Source: Flavobacteriales bacterium (GTDB taxonomy: Bacteria; Bacteroidota; Bacteroidia; Flavobacteriales_F; PHOS-HE28). From it: a stretch of 44,518 nt of DNA. The notes beneath the pieces are model-generated. The model was not told the origin of the DNA, ran no database searches, and saw only the letters and a list, made by a program, of their open reading frames with translations. Made by a program: the position numbers and the translations under genes. Where the stretch lies: the NCBI GenBank assembly GCA_023382455.1, contig JAHDVX010000012.1:1-44518 (forward strand), read 5' to 3'. This document shows, piece by piece, positions 14,208-24,400 of the stretch (the stretch's first letter is position 1; every line of letters begins with the position of its first letter).

Positions 14208-17200
14208 TCACGGTGCTGGTTGCGCCGCGGCCTTCTCCGCATCACGCAACTGCTTCTTCCACTGCCTGCGGTGCTTGATCTTCTGCACGATCAACAGCAT
14301 CACCGGCACCATGATCAGCGTGAGGAAGGTGGCGAAGATGAGGCCGTAGATCACCGCCCAGCTGAGCGGGCCCCAGAACACCACGTTGTCGCCGCCCATG
14401 TGGATATGCGGGTCCAGCTCACTGAAGAGTGTGAAGAAGTTGAAGTTGAGCCCGATGGCCAGGGGCAGCAGGCCCAGGATGGCCGTGACCGCGGTGAGCA
14501 GCACCGGGCGCAGGCGTGTGCGGCCCGCCACCACCAGGGCCTCGCGGCTCGCATCGTTGGGGATGACCGTGTGCTCGTCCAGCCCCAATTTCCGCTGCTC
14601 GCGTTGGAAGAGCAGGCGCGCGAAGTCCATGAGCACGATCGCGTTGTTCACCACCACGCCGATGAGCGAGATGATGCCGAGCATGGTCATCAGGATGATG
14701 AAATCCATGCGGAACACGATGAGGCCGAGGAACACGCCGATGGTACTGAACACCACCGTGCTCATCACGATCACCGGGTAGCTGATGCTGTTGAACTGCG
14801 CGACGATGATGAGGAACACCACGAAGATGGCCACCAGGAAGGCGGTCATCAGGAAGTTCATGTCCTTGGCCATGTCCTCCTGCTCGCCGGTGAAGCGCAG
14901 GTTGAAGCGGTCGTCCACGTGGTATCCGTTGGCCATCTCATCCTTGATCTGTTGCACCACCTCGTTGTTATTGTATCCCGCGATCACGTTGCTGCTCACG
15001 GTCACCACGCGGTCCAGGTCCTTGCGCTTTATGGCGCTGAAGGTGGTCGCATACTCCGCCTTGGCCACGGCGCTGATGGGCACTTGGCGGATCTGGCCGG
15101 TGAGCATGTCGCGGAAGGTGATGCGCATGTCCATCAGCTGCTGCGTGCTGTACCGGTACTGGTCCTTCAGGCGCACGTTGATCTCGTAGTCATCATCGTC
15201 GCCCTCGATGCGGAAGGTGCTCACCTCCTTGCCGAAGAGGGCGGTGCGGATGGCATCGGCCACCTGGTAGGTGCTCACGTTCAGGCGGCGTGCTTTTTCG
15301 CGGTCGATCACGATGGGCATCTCGGGCTTGGCGCGGTCGATGTCGATGCGCAGTGCCTCCACGCCGGGCACGTTCTTGTCCTCGATGAAGGCCTTCACCT
15401 TCTCCGCCTCGTCGAGCAGGCCTTCGATCTCCTTGCCCCGGATCTCGATGTTGATGGGCTTTCCCACGGGCGGGCCGTCGGCGTTCTTCACCACGGTGGT
15501 CACCACGCCCGGATAACCGGTCACGCCGGCCTGTAGGCGTTCCAGCACGTCGTTGGTGTTGATGCCGTGGCGGTCGGCGTACTTCACGAAGCTCACCTGG
15601 ATCCGCGCCTTGTGCGGGGTGGCACTCAGTTCCACATCACCGGTTCCCGGGTCGCTGGTGCCCTCACCCACTTGCGCGATCACCGAGCTCACCAGGAAGT
15701 TCACGGTGTCCGAGCCGATCACGTCGCCGTTCTCGTTCCTCACCTCACGGACTTCCTTGTACTCCGGCACGTCGATCACCTTCATCACCTGTTTCTCCAC
15801 GATGCGGGTCACGCTGTCGGTCTTCAGGATGTCGGTGCCGATGGGTGCTTCAATGAACACATTGATGAACATCGGTTCGTTCGTGGGGAAGAAGAGCGTC
15901 CTGGGCGGGAAGATGCCCAGCAGGATGAACGCCAGCAGGAGCAGGCCCACCGTGCCGAGGAGGAAGGTGCGCGGGTGATGCTTGGCGAGGGCAAAGCGCA
16001 GGAAGCTTTCGTAGCGGGCTTCGAGCCGGGGGAGCCAGGTGTACTGGAACCAGTGCGCGGCGGGCACGAAGAGCTTTTCGTTGGCCACGCCCATCAGGCC
16101 GAAGAAGATGGTGAGCATGCCGATGCCGAAGAGGAAGGGGCTTTGCGTGCCGGCACCCAGTGCACCCACTGCGGCGCCCACGACGGCGAGGATGATGGCC
16201 AGGCGCCACATCTTCCTCGTGGGCATGTGGTCTTCCTCCACCTTCATGAACTTGGAGGCCAGGGCGGGGTTCACCACCAGCGCCACGAAGAGTGAGGAGG
16301 CCAGGGCGATCATGAAGGTGATGGGCAGGAACTTCATGAACTCGCCCATGATGCCCGGCCAGAAGAGCAGCGGCACGAAGACCATCACCGTGGCCGTGGT
16401 GGCGGCGATGATCGGCATGGTCACCTCGCCCACCGCCAGCTTGGTGGCCTTGAGCGCGGGTTCACCGTTGGTCATGTGGCGGTGGATGTTCTCCACGATC
16501 ACGATGCCGTCGTCCACCAGGCGGCCCAGGGCGAGGATAAGGGCGAAGAGCACCATCATGTTCAGGGTGACCCCGAACATGTTGAGCAGGGTGAAGGAGA
16601 TGAACATGCTCATCGGGATGGCCAGGCCGACGAACACGGCGTTGCGCAGGCCGAGGAAGAGCATGAGCACACCCACCACGAGGATCACCCCGAGCACGAT
16701 GTGGTTCATCAGTTCGGCCACGCTCACCCGCGTCTGGTCGCTCTGGTCGCCGGTGAGGGTGATCACCAGGTCCTTGGGCAGCACCGTTCCGTGATCTTCC
16801 TTGATGATGGCGTTGATCTTGTCGCTCGCGTCGAGCAGGTTCTCACCTGCGCGCTTGATCACGTCCAGCATCACCACGCTCTTGCCGTACTCACGGGCAA
16901 AGCTCTCGGGCTCCTTGAAGCCGAAGCTCACGTCGGCCACATCCCGCAGGCGCACCTCGCGCTGCCCTTCGTTCTTCACCACGATGTTGCGGATCTGCTC
17001 CATGTCCGTGAACTCGCCGATCACACGGACGCTGCGGCGCTGGTCCTTGGTGAGGATGTCGCCACCGCTCATGGTGAGGTTCTCGCTGCGCAGGGCATTG
17101 GCGATGTCATCGAAGTTGAGTTGCAGCATCTCCATGGCCGGGAGGTCCACGCTCACCTTCACCTCGCGCTCGGGCACGCCGCGGATCTCCACCTTGTTGA

Positions 17201-17768
17201 TCTCGGTGAGGTCCTCGATGCGGTCCTCCAGGTGCTTGGCGTACTCGTGGAGCTGCTCCACCGGGTAGTCGCCGCTGAGGTTGATGTTCATCACCGGCAT
17301 CAGTTCGGAGAAGTTCATCTCGAACACGTTCGGCTCGGCGGGCAGGTCGGTGGGGAAGTTGGAATCGCCGCGTGCCTTGTCCACCGCGTCCTTCACCTTG
17401 CGCAGGGCCTCGGTGGGGCTCACGTTGTAGTCGAACTTGATGTGGATGGAGCTGAAGTTCGGCACGCTGGTGCTCTTGATCTCGTCCACCCCGGAGATGG
17501 TGTTCAGCTCCTTCTCGATGGGCTTGGTGATCAGCTTCTCGATGTCCACCACCGAGCTGCTGTTGTACGGTGTGCCGATGAACACCTCCGGCGTCACCAC
17601 CTCGGGGAAGCTCACCTTGGGCATCACCACATAGGCACGGATGCCCATGATGCAGATGAGGATGGTGAGCACGATCACCGTGGTGCGGTTGTTCACCGCC
17701 CAAGTGGTGATGGCGAACTGGCGCTCCGGTCCGTGGAGGTCTTTTTCGATGTCGTGGTTCGAACTCAT
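14208..17768 (-). CDS. RND efflux pump inner-membrane permease
   Basis: This 1186-residue protein belongs to the AcrB/HAE-1 superfamily. It has TM1 after ~25 residues (TTVIVLTILICIMGIRAYVV), a periplasmic porter loop, the TM4 motif ALILALGRLVDDGIVIVENI with the paired aspartates of the proton relay, and a second TM half with GVVVNNAIVLMDFARLL. It is ~130 residues longer than AcrB; part of the excess is an extra pair of hydrophobic segments in the centre (LAIILAVVGAAVGALGAG and FGIGMLTIFFGLMG). It uses proton motive force to pump substrates through the adaptor and TolC encoded just upstream. It is the last gene of tetR-tolC-hlyD-rnd, with a 144-nt gap before it. Confidence 0.93.
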   Translation of the reverse strand: MSSNHDIEKDLHGPERQFAITTWAVNNRTTVIVLTILICIMGIRAYVVMPKVSFPEVVTPEVFIGTPYNSSSVVDIEKLITKPIEKELNTISGVDEIKSTSVPNFSSIHIKFDYNVSPTEALRKVKDAVDKARGDSNFPTDLPAEPNVFEMNFSELMPVMNINLSGDYPVEQLHEYAKHLEDRIEDLTEINKVEIRGVPEREVKVSVDLPAMEMLQLNFDDIANALRSENLTMSGGDILTKDQRRSVRVIGEFTDMEQIRNIVVKNEGQREVRLRDVADVSFGFKEPESFAREYGKSVVMLDVIKRAGENLLDASDKINAIIKEDHGTVLPKDLVITLTGDQSDQTRVSVAELMNHIVLGVILVVGVLMLFLGLRNAVFVGLAIPMSMFISFTLLNMFGVTLNMMVLFALILALGRLVDDGIVIVENIHRHMTNGEPALKATKLAVGEVTMPIIAATTATVMVFVPLLFWPGIMGEFMKFLPITFMIALASSLFVALVVNPALASKFMKVEEDHMPTRKMWRLAIILAVVGAAVGALGAGTQSPFLFGIGMLTIFFGLMGVANEKLFVPAAHWFQYTWLPRLEARYESFLRFALAKHHPRTFLLGTVGLLLLAFILLGIFPPRTLFFPTNEPMFINVFIEAPIGTDILKTDSVTRIVEKQVMKVIDVPEYKEVREVRNENGDVIGSDTVNFLVSSVIAQVGEGTSDPGTGDVELSATPHKARIQVSFVKYADRHGINTNDVLERLQAGVTGYPGVVTTVVKNADGPPVGKPINIEIRGKEIEGLLDEAEKVKAFIEDKNVPGVEALRIDIDRAKPEMPIVIDREKARRLNVSTYQVADAIRTALFGKEVSTFRIEGDDDDYEINVRLKDQYRYSTQQLMDMRITFRDMLTGQIRQVPISAVAKAEYATTFSAIKRKDLDRVVTVSSNVIAGYNNNEVVQQIKDEMANGYHVDDRFNLRFTGEQEDMAKDMNFLMTAFLVAIFVVFLIIVAQFNSISYPVIVMSTVVFSTIGVFLGLIVFRMDFIILMTMLGIISLIGVVVNNAIVLMDFARLLFQREQRKLGLDEHTVIPNDASREALVVAGRTRLRPVLLTAVTAILGLLPLAIGLNFNFFTLFSELDPHIHMGGDNVVFWGPLSWAVIYGLIFATFLTLIMVPVMLLIVQKIKHRRQWKKQLRDAEKAAAQPAP

Positions 17769-17860
17769 GCTTTTGTTCTGTTCGGGATATTGCCGGAAGG
17801 GGAGGCGTTGGAGGCGGGATTTCCCCCTGCACCGTGTTGACTTTCACCCCTTCTTTTCAT

Positions 17861-17878
17861 CCCTTACTTCCCTTACTT
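17861..17878 (-). repeat. Short direct repeat in adaptor-RND spacer
   Basis: Two perfect copies of CCCTTACTT stand in tandem, followed by a degenerate CCCTTCCCT, in an unusually C/T-rich 144-nt spacer between the two efflux genes. Meaning unknown. Confidence 0.5.
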
Positions 17879-17912
17879 CCCTTCCCTCTTCCCATATCAC
17901 CGCATGCGGCCA

Positions 17913-19070
17913 TCAGTTGGCCACGCGCACGGTGAGGCCGTCGGTCACGTTCTTGGCGCCTTCGTCCACGATGCGTTCGCCCCCCTTCAGGGCACCTGCA
18001 ACCGCCGGTTCAATGCTGAGCCGGCCGCGGTACTCGCTCACGCGGTTCACCATCACCTTTCGGGCCGTGGCCTCGTTGTCCTTGGTGGGGTCCAGCACGT
18101 AGAGGTAGTTGTTTCCCTTCACATCCTGCAGCACGGCCCGGCTGGGCACCACCAGGGCGCTGTCGCTGTGGTGGTCCTGGATGCTGATGTCGCTGAGCAG
18201 GTTGGGGCGCATGTATTGCTCGCCCTTCGGCACCCGTACGGTCACCTTGAACGTGCGGTTGGCCGGGTCGATGTACTCACCCACGTGCGCGAGCGTGGCA
18301 TCGAACGATTCGTCCAAGCTGGGGAAGCGCACCTTCGCCGGAGCGCCGCGCTTGATGGTGGTGAGGTAGCTCTCGGGCACATCGGCCTCCAGTTGCACCC
18401 CGCCCAGGTCCACCACGCGCGCAGCGGGCTGCATCGGAGTGGTCATGTCGCCGACCCGCACCATGATGTCGTCCACCGTGCCGTCAAAAGGCGCGGTGAT
18501 GTTGGTGAGCCGCTGCTGTTCGCGCAGGGTGGCGAGCCCCGCTTCGGCCTGTTCCTTCTGGCTTTTGGCCTGGAGGAACTGGATCTCGCTGCCGATGTTC
18601 TGCTTCCACAGGCGGTCCTGCTTTTCGAAGGCTGTCTTTGCCAGTTCGTAGGCGGCTTCAGCTTGTTGGATCTGTTCGGCGGCCAGGTCGTTATCGATGC
18701 GGATGATGAGCTGCCCGGCGCGCACCCGGTCACCGGGCTGCACCAGGATGCTGCGCACGCGGCCGCCATTGCTGTACAGCGCGGCGGCCTTGTCGGCGCG
18801 CACGTTCCCATGTACGTCCACGTAATGGGTGAAGGCCCCTGCCTCCACCGGCGCGCCGGTGACCACCGGGAGATTGCGCCGGACGGTGCTGTCGTTCTCC
18901 GCCAGCCAGTTCTCGATGGCCTTGATGCTGTCCGCATAGGCCTTGTAGGTGGTTTTCAATACCTCCAGCTTGGCACGCTGTTGGCCCAGTTCGCTCGTAT
19001 CGGCACCCCCTCCGCAAGCTGCCAGGAAGGCCGTCATCAGGGTGAAGAGGATGGTCTGCTTCATGTTCAT
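17913..19070 (-). CDS. RND periplasmic adaptor (HlyD/MFP) lipoprotein
   Basis: This 385-residue protein has a lipobox (FLAAC then GGG) after a short signal, so it is lipid-anchored. Next come a coiled-coil segment (ELGQQRAKLEVLKTTYKAY), the lipoyl/barrel-sandwich halves (VHGNVRADKAAALYSNGG, then ILVQPGDRVRAGQLIIRI), a helical hairpin with YELAKTAFEKQDRLW, and the second lipoyl half with ITAPFDGTVDDIMVRVG. A C-terminal beta-barrel and membrane-proximal domain finish the protein. It joins the RND permease to the TolC channel. It starts 12 nt after the tolC-like stop. Confidence 0.92.
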   Translation of the reverse strand: MNMKQTILFTLMTAFLAACGGGADTSELGQQRAKLEVLKTTYKAYADSIKAIENWLAENDSTVRRNLPVVTGAPVEAGAFTHYVDVHGNVRADKAAALYSNGGRVRSILVQPGDRVRAGQLIIRIDNDLAAEQIQQAEAAYELAKTAFEKQDRLWKQNIGSEIQFLQAKSQKEQAEAGLATLREQQRLTNITAPFDGTVDDIMVRVGDMTTPMQPAARVVDLGGVQLEADVPESYLTTIKRGAPAKVRFPSLDESFDATLAHVGEYIDPANRTFKVTVRVPKGEQYMRPNLLSDISIQDHHSDSALVVPSRAVLQDVKGNNYLYVLDPTKDNEATARKVMVNRVSEYRGRLSIEPAVAGALKGGERIVDEGAKNVTDGLTVRVAN

Positions 19071-19082
19071 TCGCTGGTCGGG

Positions 19083-20405
19083 TCAGAAAAGGTCAAGTGC
19101 CTTGCGCATGTCCACGCGGGCCTTCAGCAGGTCCACGATGCGCTGGATGTAGGCTTGTTGGGTTTGGAGGTAGTTGCTGTGTTCCTGGGTGAGTTCGAAG
19201 CTGGTGGCCATGCCTTCGCTGAACTTCACCGAGGTCTGCTCGAAAATGCGCCGGCTGAGGGCCAGGCTGTTCTTTCCGGTGTTGTAGCTCTCCTGCGCCG
19301 CCGTGAGCACGGCCTTCTGCTGCAGCTGGTCGGTCAGCAGGCGTTGTTCGGTGGCCTTCAGGTTCAGCTCGGCCTGCTGCAGGCTCAGCTTGGCCTGGGC
19401 CACTTGCTTGTGGCGCATGCCGCTGCTGAAGATGGGCACGTTCAGTTGCAGGCCCCACATGCTGGAGGGGAACCAGAAGTTGCCGTCGCCGGGGGTGAAG
19501 TCCGTGTTGCTGAACTGCTGCTGGTAGTTGATGAAACCGCCCAATGTGGGCAGGTAGGCGGCGCGCTTGTTCCGCAGGTCGAGCTCGCCGAGCCGCAAGG
19601 TGGAATTGGCCACCTCGGCCTCGATGTGCGTGCCGGGGTCGAACGGGGTGGCGGCGAGCTGTGCGGCCGAACCGTCGTCCAGCAAGGGCTGCAGGGAGTC
19701 GGTGAGGGCAATGGGTGTACCGCTGGGCAGGCCCAGCACCAGGGCGAGGTAGGCGCGGGCCACATCAGCCTGTTGTTGCAGCATGCGTTGCTGGTTCCCG
19801 GCTTCCTCCACCTGCACGGCGAGGCGGTCGGCATCGGTGGTGCCCATCATGCCTTGTTGCACCATGGCGGCCGCATCATCGGCGGCCTTTTTCACCACCG
19901 GCAGCCCCGCCGCCACCAGGCGCACGCCTTCCTCGGCGGCCAGCACGCCCAAGTAGGCCTTGGCCGCCTGTACACGGGCATCGAGCTGCACCTGTTCCAG
20001 GATCTTCCCGCTCTGGTTGCGCAGCTCACGCGTGGCCTGCAGGCCCACGAGGTAGCTGCCGTCGAAGAGCAGCTGGTTCAATTGCACCGCCCCGGTCATG
20101 GTCCAGGGAATGCCGAACTGCACCTCGATGGTCTTCGGTTCGCCGCCGAAGAAGTTCGGGATCAGCTGCGTGGGCACCTTCAGGTAGTTGCCCAGGGAGC
20201 CGGTGGCATTGATCTGGGGCAGGCCGATGGCCATCACCTCCTTGATCTTGGCCAAGGCCTTTTCCGCTTCCAGCTGGCTGCCCTGCACCTGGTAGCTCTG
20301 CGTGGCCGCCATGTCCATGGCCTGCTGCAGCGACAGGCTTACCGGGCCTTGGGCCCATGCCCCTGCAGCCCATGCCACGGTCGCAATGATGAACAGGTTT
20401 CTCAT
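19083..20405 (-). CDS. TolC-family outer-membrane efflux protein
   Basis: The protein has 440 residues with a signal peptide (MRNLFIIATVAWAAGAWAQ). Two OEP repeats are seen, each with long helices: LSLQQAMDMAATQSYQVQGS starts the first; AQAKLSLQQAELNLKATEQ and YNTGKNSLALSRRIFEQTS belong to the second. The family forms a trimeric outer-membrane channel for the adaptor and RND permease encoded downstream. The start MRNLF was chosen over the upstream in-frame ATG because it gives a clean signal peptide. Confidence 0.92.
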   Translation of the reverse strand: MRNLFIIATVAWAAGAWAQGPVSLSLQQAMDMAATQSYQVQGSQLEAEKALAKIKEVMAIGLPQINATGSLGNYLKVPTQLIPNFFGGEPKTIEVQFGIPWTMTGAVQLNQLLFDGSYLVGLQATRELRNQSGKILEQVQLDARVQAAKAYLGVLAAEEGVRLVAAGLPVVKKAADDAAAMVQQGMMGTTDADRLAVQVEEAGNQQRMLQQQADVARAYLALVLGLPSGTPIALTDSLQPLLDDGSAAQLAATPFDPGTHIEAEVANSTLRLGELDLRNKRAAYLPTLGGFINYQQQFSNTDFTPGDGNFWFPSSMWGLQLNVPIFSSGMRHKQVAQAKLSLQQAELNLKATEQRLLTDQLQQKAVLTAAQESYNTGKNSLALSRRIFEQTSVKFSEGMATSFELTQEHSNYLQTQQAYIQRIVDLLKARVDMRKALDLF

Positions 20406-20499
20406 CGTTTCGTTCCTCTTGTTGCTCCTGCTGTTTCCTGTTTTTCCTTCCGCTCTTACCATCCGGCTCTCCCTTTCATTCCCGGTTGTCGGGTGTTGG

Positions 20500-20534
20500 T
20501 TGTCAGTTGTCAGTTCTCAGTTGTCAGTTCTCAG
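20500..20534. repeat. Heptanucleotide tandem repeat (TTSTCAG x5)
   Basis: Five perfect tandem heptamers in the order TTGTCAG, TTGTCAG, TTCTCAG, TTGTCAG, TTCTCAG lie between tetR and the tolC-like gene. A second short tandem (13-nt CTGCCCACTGCTC twice) follows at 20570-20595. The 201-nt spacer contains no gene. Confidence 0.8.
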
Positions 20535-20569
20535 TTCGCAACCTGCAACCCATAACGCCCAACATTTAC

Positions 20570-20595
20570 CTGCCCACTGCTCCTGCCCACTGCTC
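20570..20595. repeat. 13-nt tandem repeat
   Basis: CTGCCCACTGCTC occurs twice in direct tandem, a few bases after the end of the TetR gene as read on the minus strand. Non-coding; no function evident. Confidence 0.6.
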
Positions 20596-20606
20596 CTACC
20601 TTTTGC

Positions 20607-21257
20607 TCAATCCTTCCCTTTCCCCGTCTCCCGTTTCATCATCTTTTCCAGGTGCTCAACCCCCTTGGGGCTGGCGATCCCCCGGATGTGGTACCGGAAC
20701 ATCTCTTTTTGCACCTCTTCCATATTGAACTGTCCAGCAGGGAAAAGCTCCCCATCGAACATCATGTCGAACCGGGCGATGTGGACCGTGGCGATCACCT
20801 CGACGTCCAGGTCTTTCCGGTACAGTCCTTCCTCGATGCCGCGTTTGAGGTTGGCCACCATGCTGGAGAAGATCTCCGCACGTTTCCTTTTGCGCCAGGC
20901 ATGGAAGGCCTCGGGGTGGTATTTCTCCAGGTCGAAGTGGATGGAGGGGTGGATGCCCGCCAAGCGCTTGGACACGCGGTTGGCAATGGCGAACAGCTCG
21001 TCAATGGCGCTGGGCTCCCGGTCCAGCTCCTTGGTCATCTCCCGGGAGGACTCCACGGCCATGCACATCAACACCTGCTCCACCAGGTCGTTCTTGTCCT
21101 TCACACATTGATAGAGCGTCTTCTTGCTGATGCCGAGCCGGGCAGCCATGTCATCCATGGTCATGCTCTTGATGCCGTACGTCCAGAAGACCTTGGCGGC
21201 CTCCGCCACCAGGCGTTGGCACCGCCCGTCCTTGGGCCTTTCCTTGTCCTGTTCCAT
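20607..21257 (-). CDS. TetR/AcrR-family transcriptional regulator
   Basis: This 216-residue protein has an N-terminal helix-turn-helix: KVFWTYGIKSMTMDDMAARL then GISKKTLYQCVKDKNDL, the standard TetR recognition-helix sequence. The C-terminal helical domain binds an unknown ligand. As the first gene of tetR-tolC-hlyD-rnd it most likely represses the efflux genes and itself, with relief by pump substrates. The start MEQDKERPKD at 21257 was chosen because upstream codons run into the promoter region and a palindrome. Confidence 0.9.
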   Translation of the reverse strand: MEQDKERPKDGRCQRLVAEAAKVFWTYGIKSMTMDDMAARLGISKKTLYQCVKDKNDLVEQVLMCMAVESSREMTKELDREPSAIDELFAIANRVSKRLAGIHPSIHFDLEKYHPEAFHAWRKRKRAEIFSSMVANLKRGIEEGLYRKDLDVEVIATVHIARFDMMFDGELFPAGQFNMEEVQKEMFRYHIRGIASPKGVEHLEKMMKRETGKGKD

Positions 21258-21296
21258 CACTTTCGGGGCGCGAAAGTAGAGTACGGATTTCACGCC

Positions 21297-21324
21297 GGAA
21301 ACAAATTGAACAAAAAATGTTTCC
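21297..21324. promoter_or_regulatory. Candidate TetR operator palindrome
   Basis: GGAAACA (21297-21303) and TGTTTCC (21318-21324) are perfect inverted repeats 14 nt apart in an AT-rich patch 40 nt upstream of the tetR start; an inner GAACA/TGTTT pair sits between them. Size and place suit an autoregulatory TetR site. Confidence 0.45.
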
Positions 21325-21409
21325 TGTGTTCCCTGGGGGGTTAACAATTCGTAACCCGCCCACGCCCCTCCAAGGCCGCCTGGCCACGAACGGAGAAGCG
21401 GGATCGACC

Positions 21410-21417
21410 TAACTTTC
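21410..21417 (+). promoter_or_regulatory. Candidate -7 element for the DUF4175-like gene
   Basis: TAACTTTC resembles TAnnTTTG with one change and lies ~49 nt before the ATG at 21466. No clear -33 element. Confidence 0.25.
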
Positions 21418-21465
21418 GGGATCCTTCGCCCGGTCGGCACACGTTCCGGTCCGGCACGGCATGCC

Positions 21466-24400
21466 ATGGCCTCCGACTACGAGCTGCTCCTCACCAAGCT
21501 GGACGGGTTCATCCGCAAGTACTACAAGGACCGGGTGATCCGCGGGGCCTTGTACAGCGTGGGGCTGCTGGTGCTCTTCTTCCTGGCCGTATCGCTGGGT
21601 GAATACTTCGGCCGCTTCGGTACCGTGGCACGCACGGTGCTGTTCTGGGCCTGGGCCACGGCCAGCGCGGTGGTGCTGTTCCGTTTCGTGGCCGTGCCCG
21701 TGGTGAAGCTCTTCCGCCTGGGCGCCGTGATCGGGCATGCCGAGGCGGCGGTGATCGTGGGCGACCACTTCCCGCAGGTGAAGGATAAGCTGCTGAACAC
21801 CCTGCAGTTGCGCGGCCAGGCGGGGGAGGACCCCGGCCAGCGCGCCCTCATCGAGGCCAGCATCGCCCAGCGGAGCCGCGAGCTCTCCCCGGTCCCGTTC
21901 AGCCGGGCCATCGACCTGCGCCGCAACCGCCGCTACCTGCGCTACGCCCTGCCTCCCTTGGGTGTGCTGCTCATCCTGCTGTTCGCGGCGCCCAGCCTGA
22001 TCACCGGCCCCACCAAGCGCATCCTGGCGCACAACCGGGAGTTCCTGCCTGAGGCCCCCTTCCGCTTCGTGGTGCTGAACCAGGAGCTCACCGTGCCGGA
22101 GAACGAGGATTTCGAACTGCAGGTGGAGATGCAGGGCGCCACCCTGCCGCAGCAGGTCTTCCTGGAGGCGGACGGCAACCGCATCCCGCTGGTGCGCCAG
22201 GATGCCGCACACTTCACCCATCGCTTCCGCAACGTCCAGGAACCCGTTGACTTCCGCCTGTCCGCCGACGGCTTCCACAGCGCCCCCATGCACCTTGCCA
22301 CCGGGGCCAACCCCATGCTGCTGGGCCTCTCCATGGCCTTGGACTATCCGCCCTACCTCGGCCTGAAGAACACCGTGAGCAACCAGAGCGGAGACATCAG
22401 CGTGCCCGCCGGCACCCGCATCACCTGGGTGGCCGAAACGCGCAGCACCGACCGGCTCGATCTCGTCTTCGACGACACCACCTTCACCCTGGTCCCTGCA
22501 CACCCCGGCGACCAGCGCTTCACCGCCAGGCGCCGCTTCCTCAAGGGCGGCACCTACGCCGTGGTGCCCTTCCACGGTGATCTGAAGGCCCACACCCCGG
22601 CGCAGTACCGCATCGACGTGGTGCCCGACCTCTATCCCACCATCGCCGTGGAGCAGAAGGCCGACAGCCTCTCGCCGCGCCGCCTCTACTTCAAGGGCGA
22701 CATCGGCGACGACCACGGCTTCAAGCGCCTCGCCTTCCACTACAAGGTGGTGCAAGGGGGCGACAGCATCCCGGCCGGGCAGCGCGAGCTCACCAAGGAC
22801 CTCAACCTGCAGCCCGCCACCACCCGGCAAAGCTTTTTCCACTTCGAGGACCTGGGCGGGCTGCGCCTGTTGCCCGGCGACAAGCTGGAATACTGGTTCG
22901 AGGTGTGGGACAACGACGGCGTGAACGGCAGCAAGAGCGCCCGCAGCGCCTCCCGCTACTTCGAGGCGCCCACCCTGAAGGAACTCGCCGACAAGCAGGA
23001 CAAGCAGGGCGAGGCCATCAAGGAGGAATTGCGGGAAAGCATCCGCCAGGCCCAAGGCCTGCAGCAGGAACTGGACAAGTTGCGCCGCGACCTGCTGGAC
23101 AAAAAGGAACTGAACTGGCAGGACCGGCAGAAGATGCAGAACGTGCTGGACCGCCAGAAGCAGCTGGAGCAGCGCGTGGAGAAGGCCACCGAGCAGCTGC
23201 GCCAAAGCCAGCAGGAGCAACAGGACTTCAAGGAGGCCGACGAGCGCATCCTGCAGAAGCAGCAACAGGTGCAGGAGCTCTTCGAGAACGTGCTCAGTGA
23301 GCAGATGAAGGAACTCTACCGCCAGATCCAGGAAATGCTGGAGAAGATCGACAAGGAGCAGCTACAGGAAAGGATGCAGGACATGAAGCTGAGCCAGGAG
23401 GACATCGAGAAGGAGCTGGACCGCGCCCTGGAGCAGTTCAAGCAGATGGAGGTGGAGCAGAAGGCCGAGGACATCGCCGACCAGCTGGAGAAACTGGCCG
23501 ATAAACAGAAGGAGCTCAGCGAGCAGACCAAGCAGGGCGACACCCCCAAGGAGGAACTGCAGCAGAAGCAGGACGAACTGTCCAAGGAGTTCAAGGACGT
23601 GCAGGACCAACTGGATTCCCTGGAGAAGAAGAATGAGGCCCTGGAGCATCCGCTGGACCTGCCCAAGACCGGTGAGCAGGAGGAGGGCATCAAGCAGCAG
23701 CAGCAGAACAGCAGCGAGCAACTACAGAAGCAGCAGAACAAGAAGGCCAGCGAAAGCCAGCAGAAGGCCGGGGAACAGATGCAGCAGCTGGCCATGGACA
23801 TGCGCAGCGGCATGCAGCAGAACCAGCAGGAACAGGCCGAGGAGGACATGGACGCACTGCGGCAATTGCTGGAGAACATCGTGCAGCTCAGCTTCGACCA
23901 GGAGGCCAACATGGACGCCCTGGAGGCCACTGCCGTGCGCGACCCGCGCCTGGTGGACATCGGCCGGCAACAGAAAAAGCTGCGCGATGACGCGCGCCTG
24001 GTGGAAGACTCCCTGTTCGCCCTGAGCAAGCGTGTACCCCAACTCCAGGCCTTGGTGAACCGAGAGATGAACCTGGTGAACGAGAACATGGACCAGGCCT
24101 TGGGGCACTTGGCCGAGGCGCGGGCCAACGCCACCGAGCGCCCCAGGGCGGCTGATCGGCAGCAGCGGGCCATGACCAGCCTGAACAACCTGGCCCTGAT
24201 GCTGGACGAGGCCCTGCAGCAGATGCAGCAGCAGGCCAGCGGCATGCCGGGAACCGGCAATTGCAACAAGCCCGGCGGCGGGGGCAGCAGTCCGGGCAAC
24301 AGCAAGAAGATGCAGAAGATCCGCAGCCAGCAGGAAGCCCTGGGCAAGCAGCTGGAGGAAATGCGCAAGGCCTTGGAGAAGGGCCGCAAGCCGGGGGAGA

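Noticed and set aside
17904-20555. Plus-strand open frame of 883 codons opposite the adaptor and TolC genes
   Set aside because: Antisense of two efflux genes; composition is Val/Gly/His/Gln shadow sequence.
21409-23265. Minus-strand open frame of 618 codons opposite the DUF4175-like gene
   Set aside because: Leu/Gln shadow of the coiled coil; overlaps the gene with clear features.
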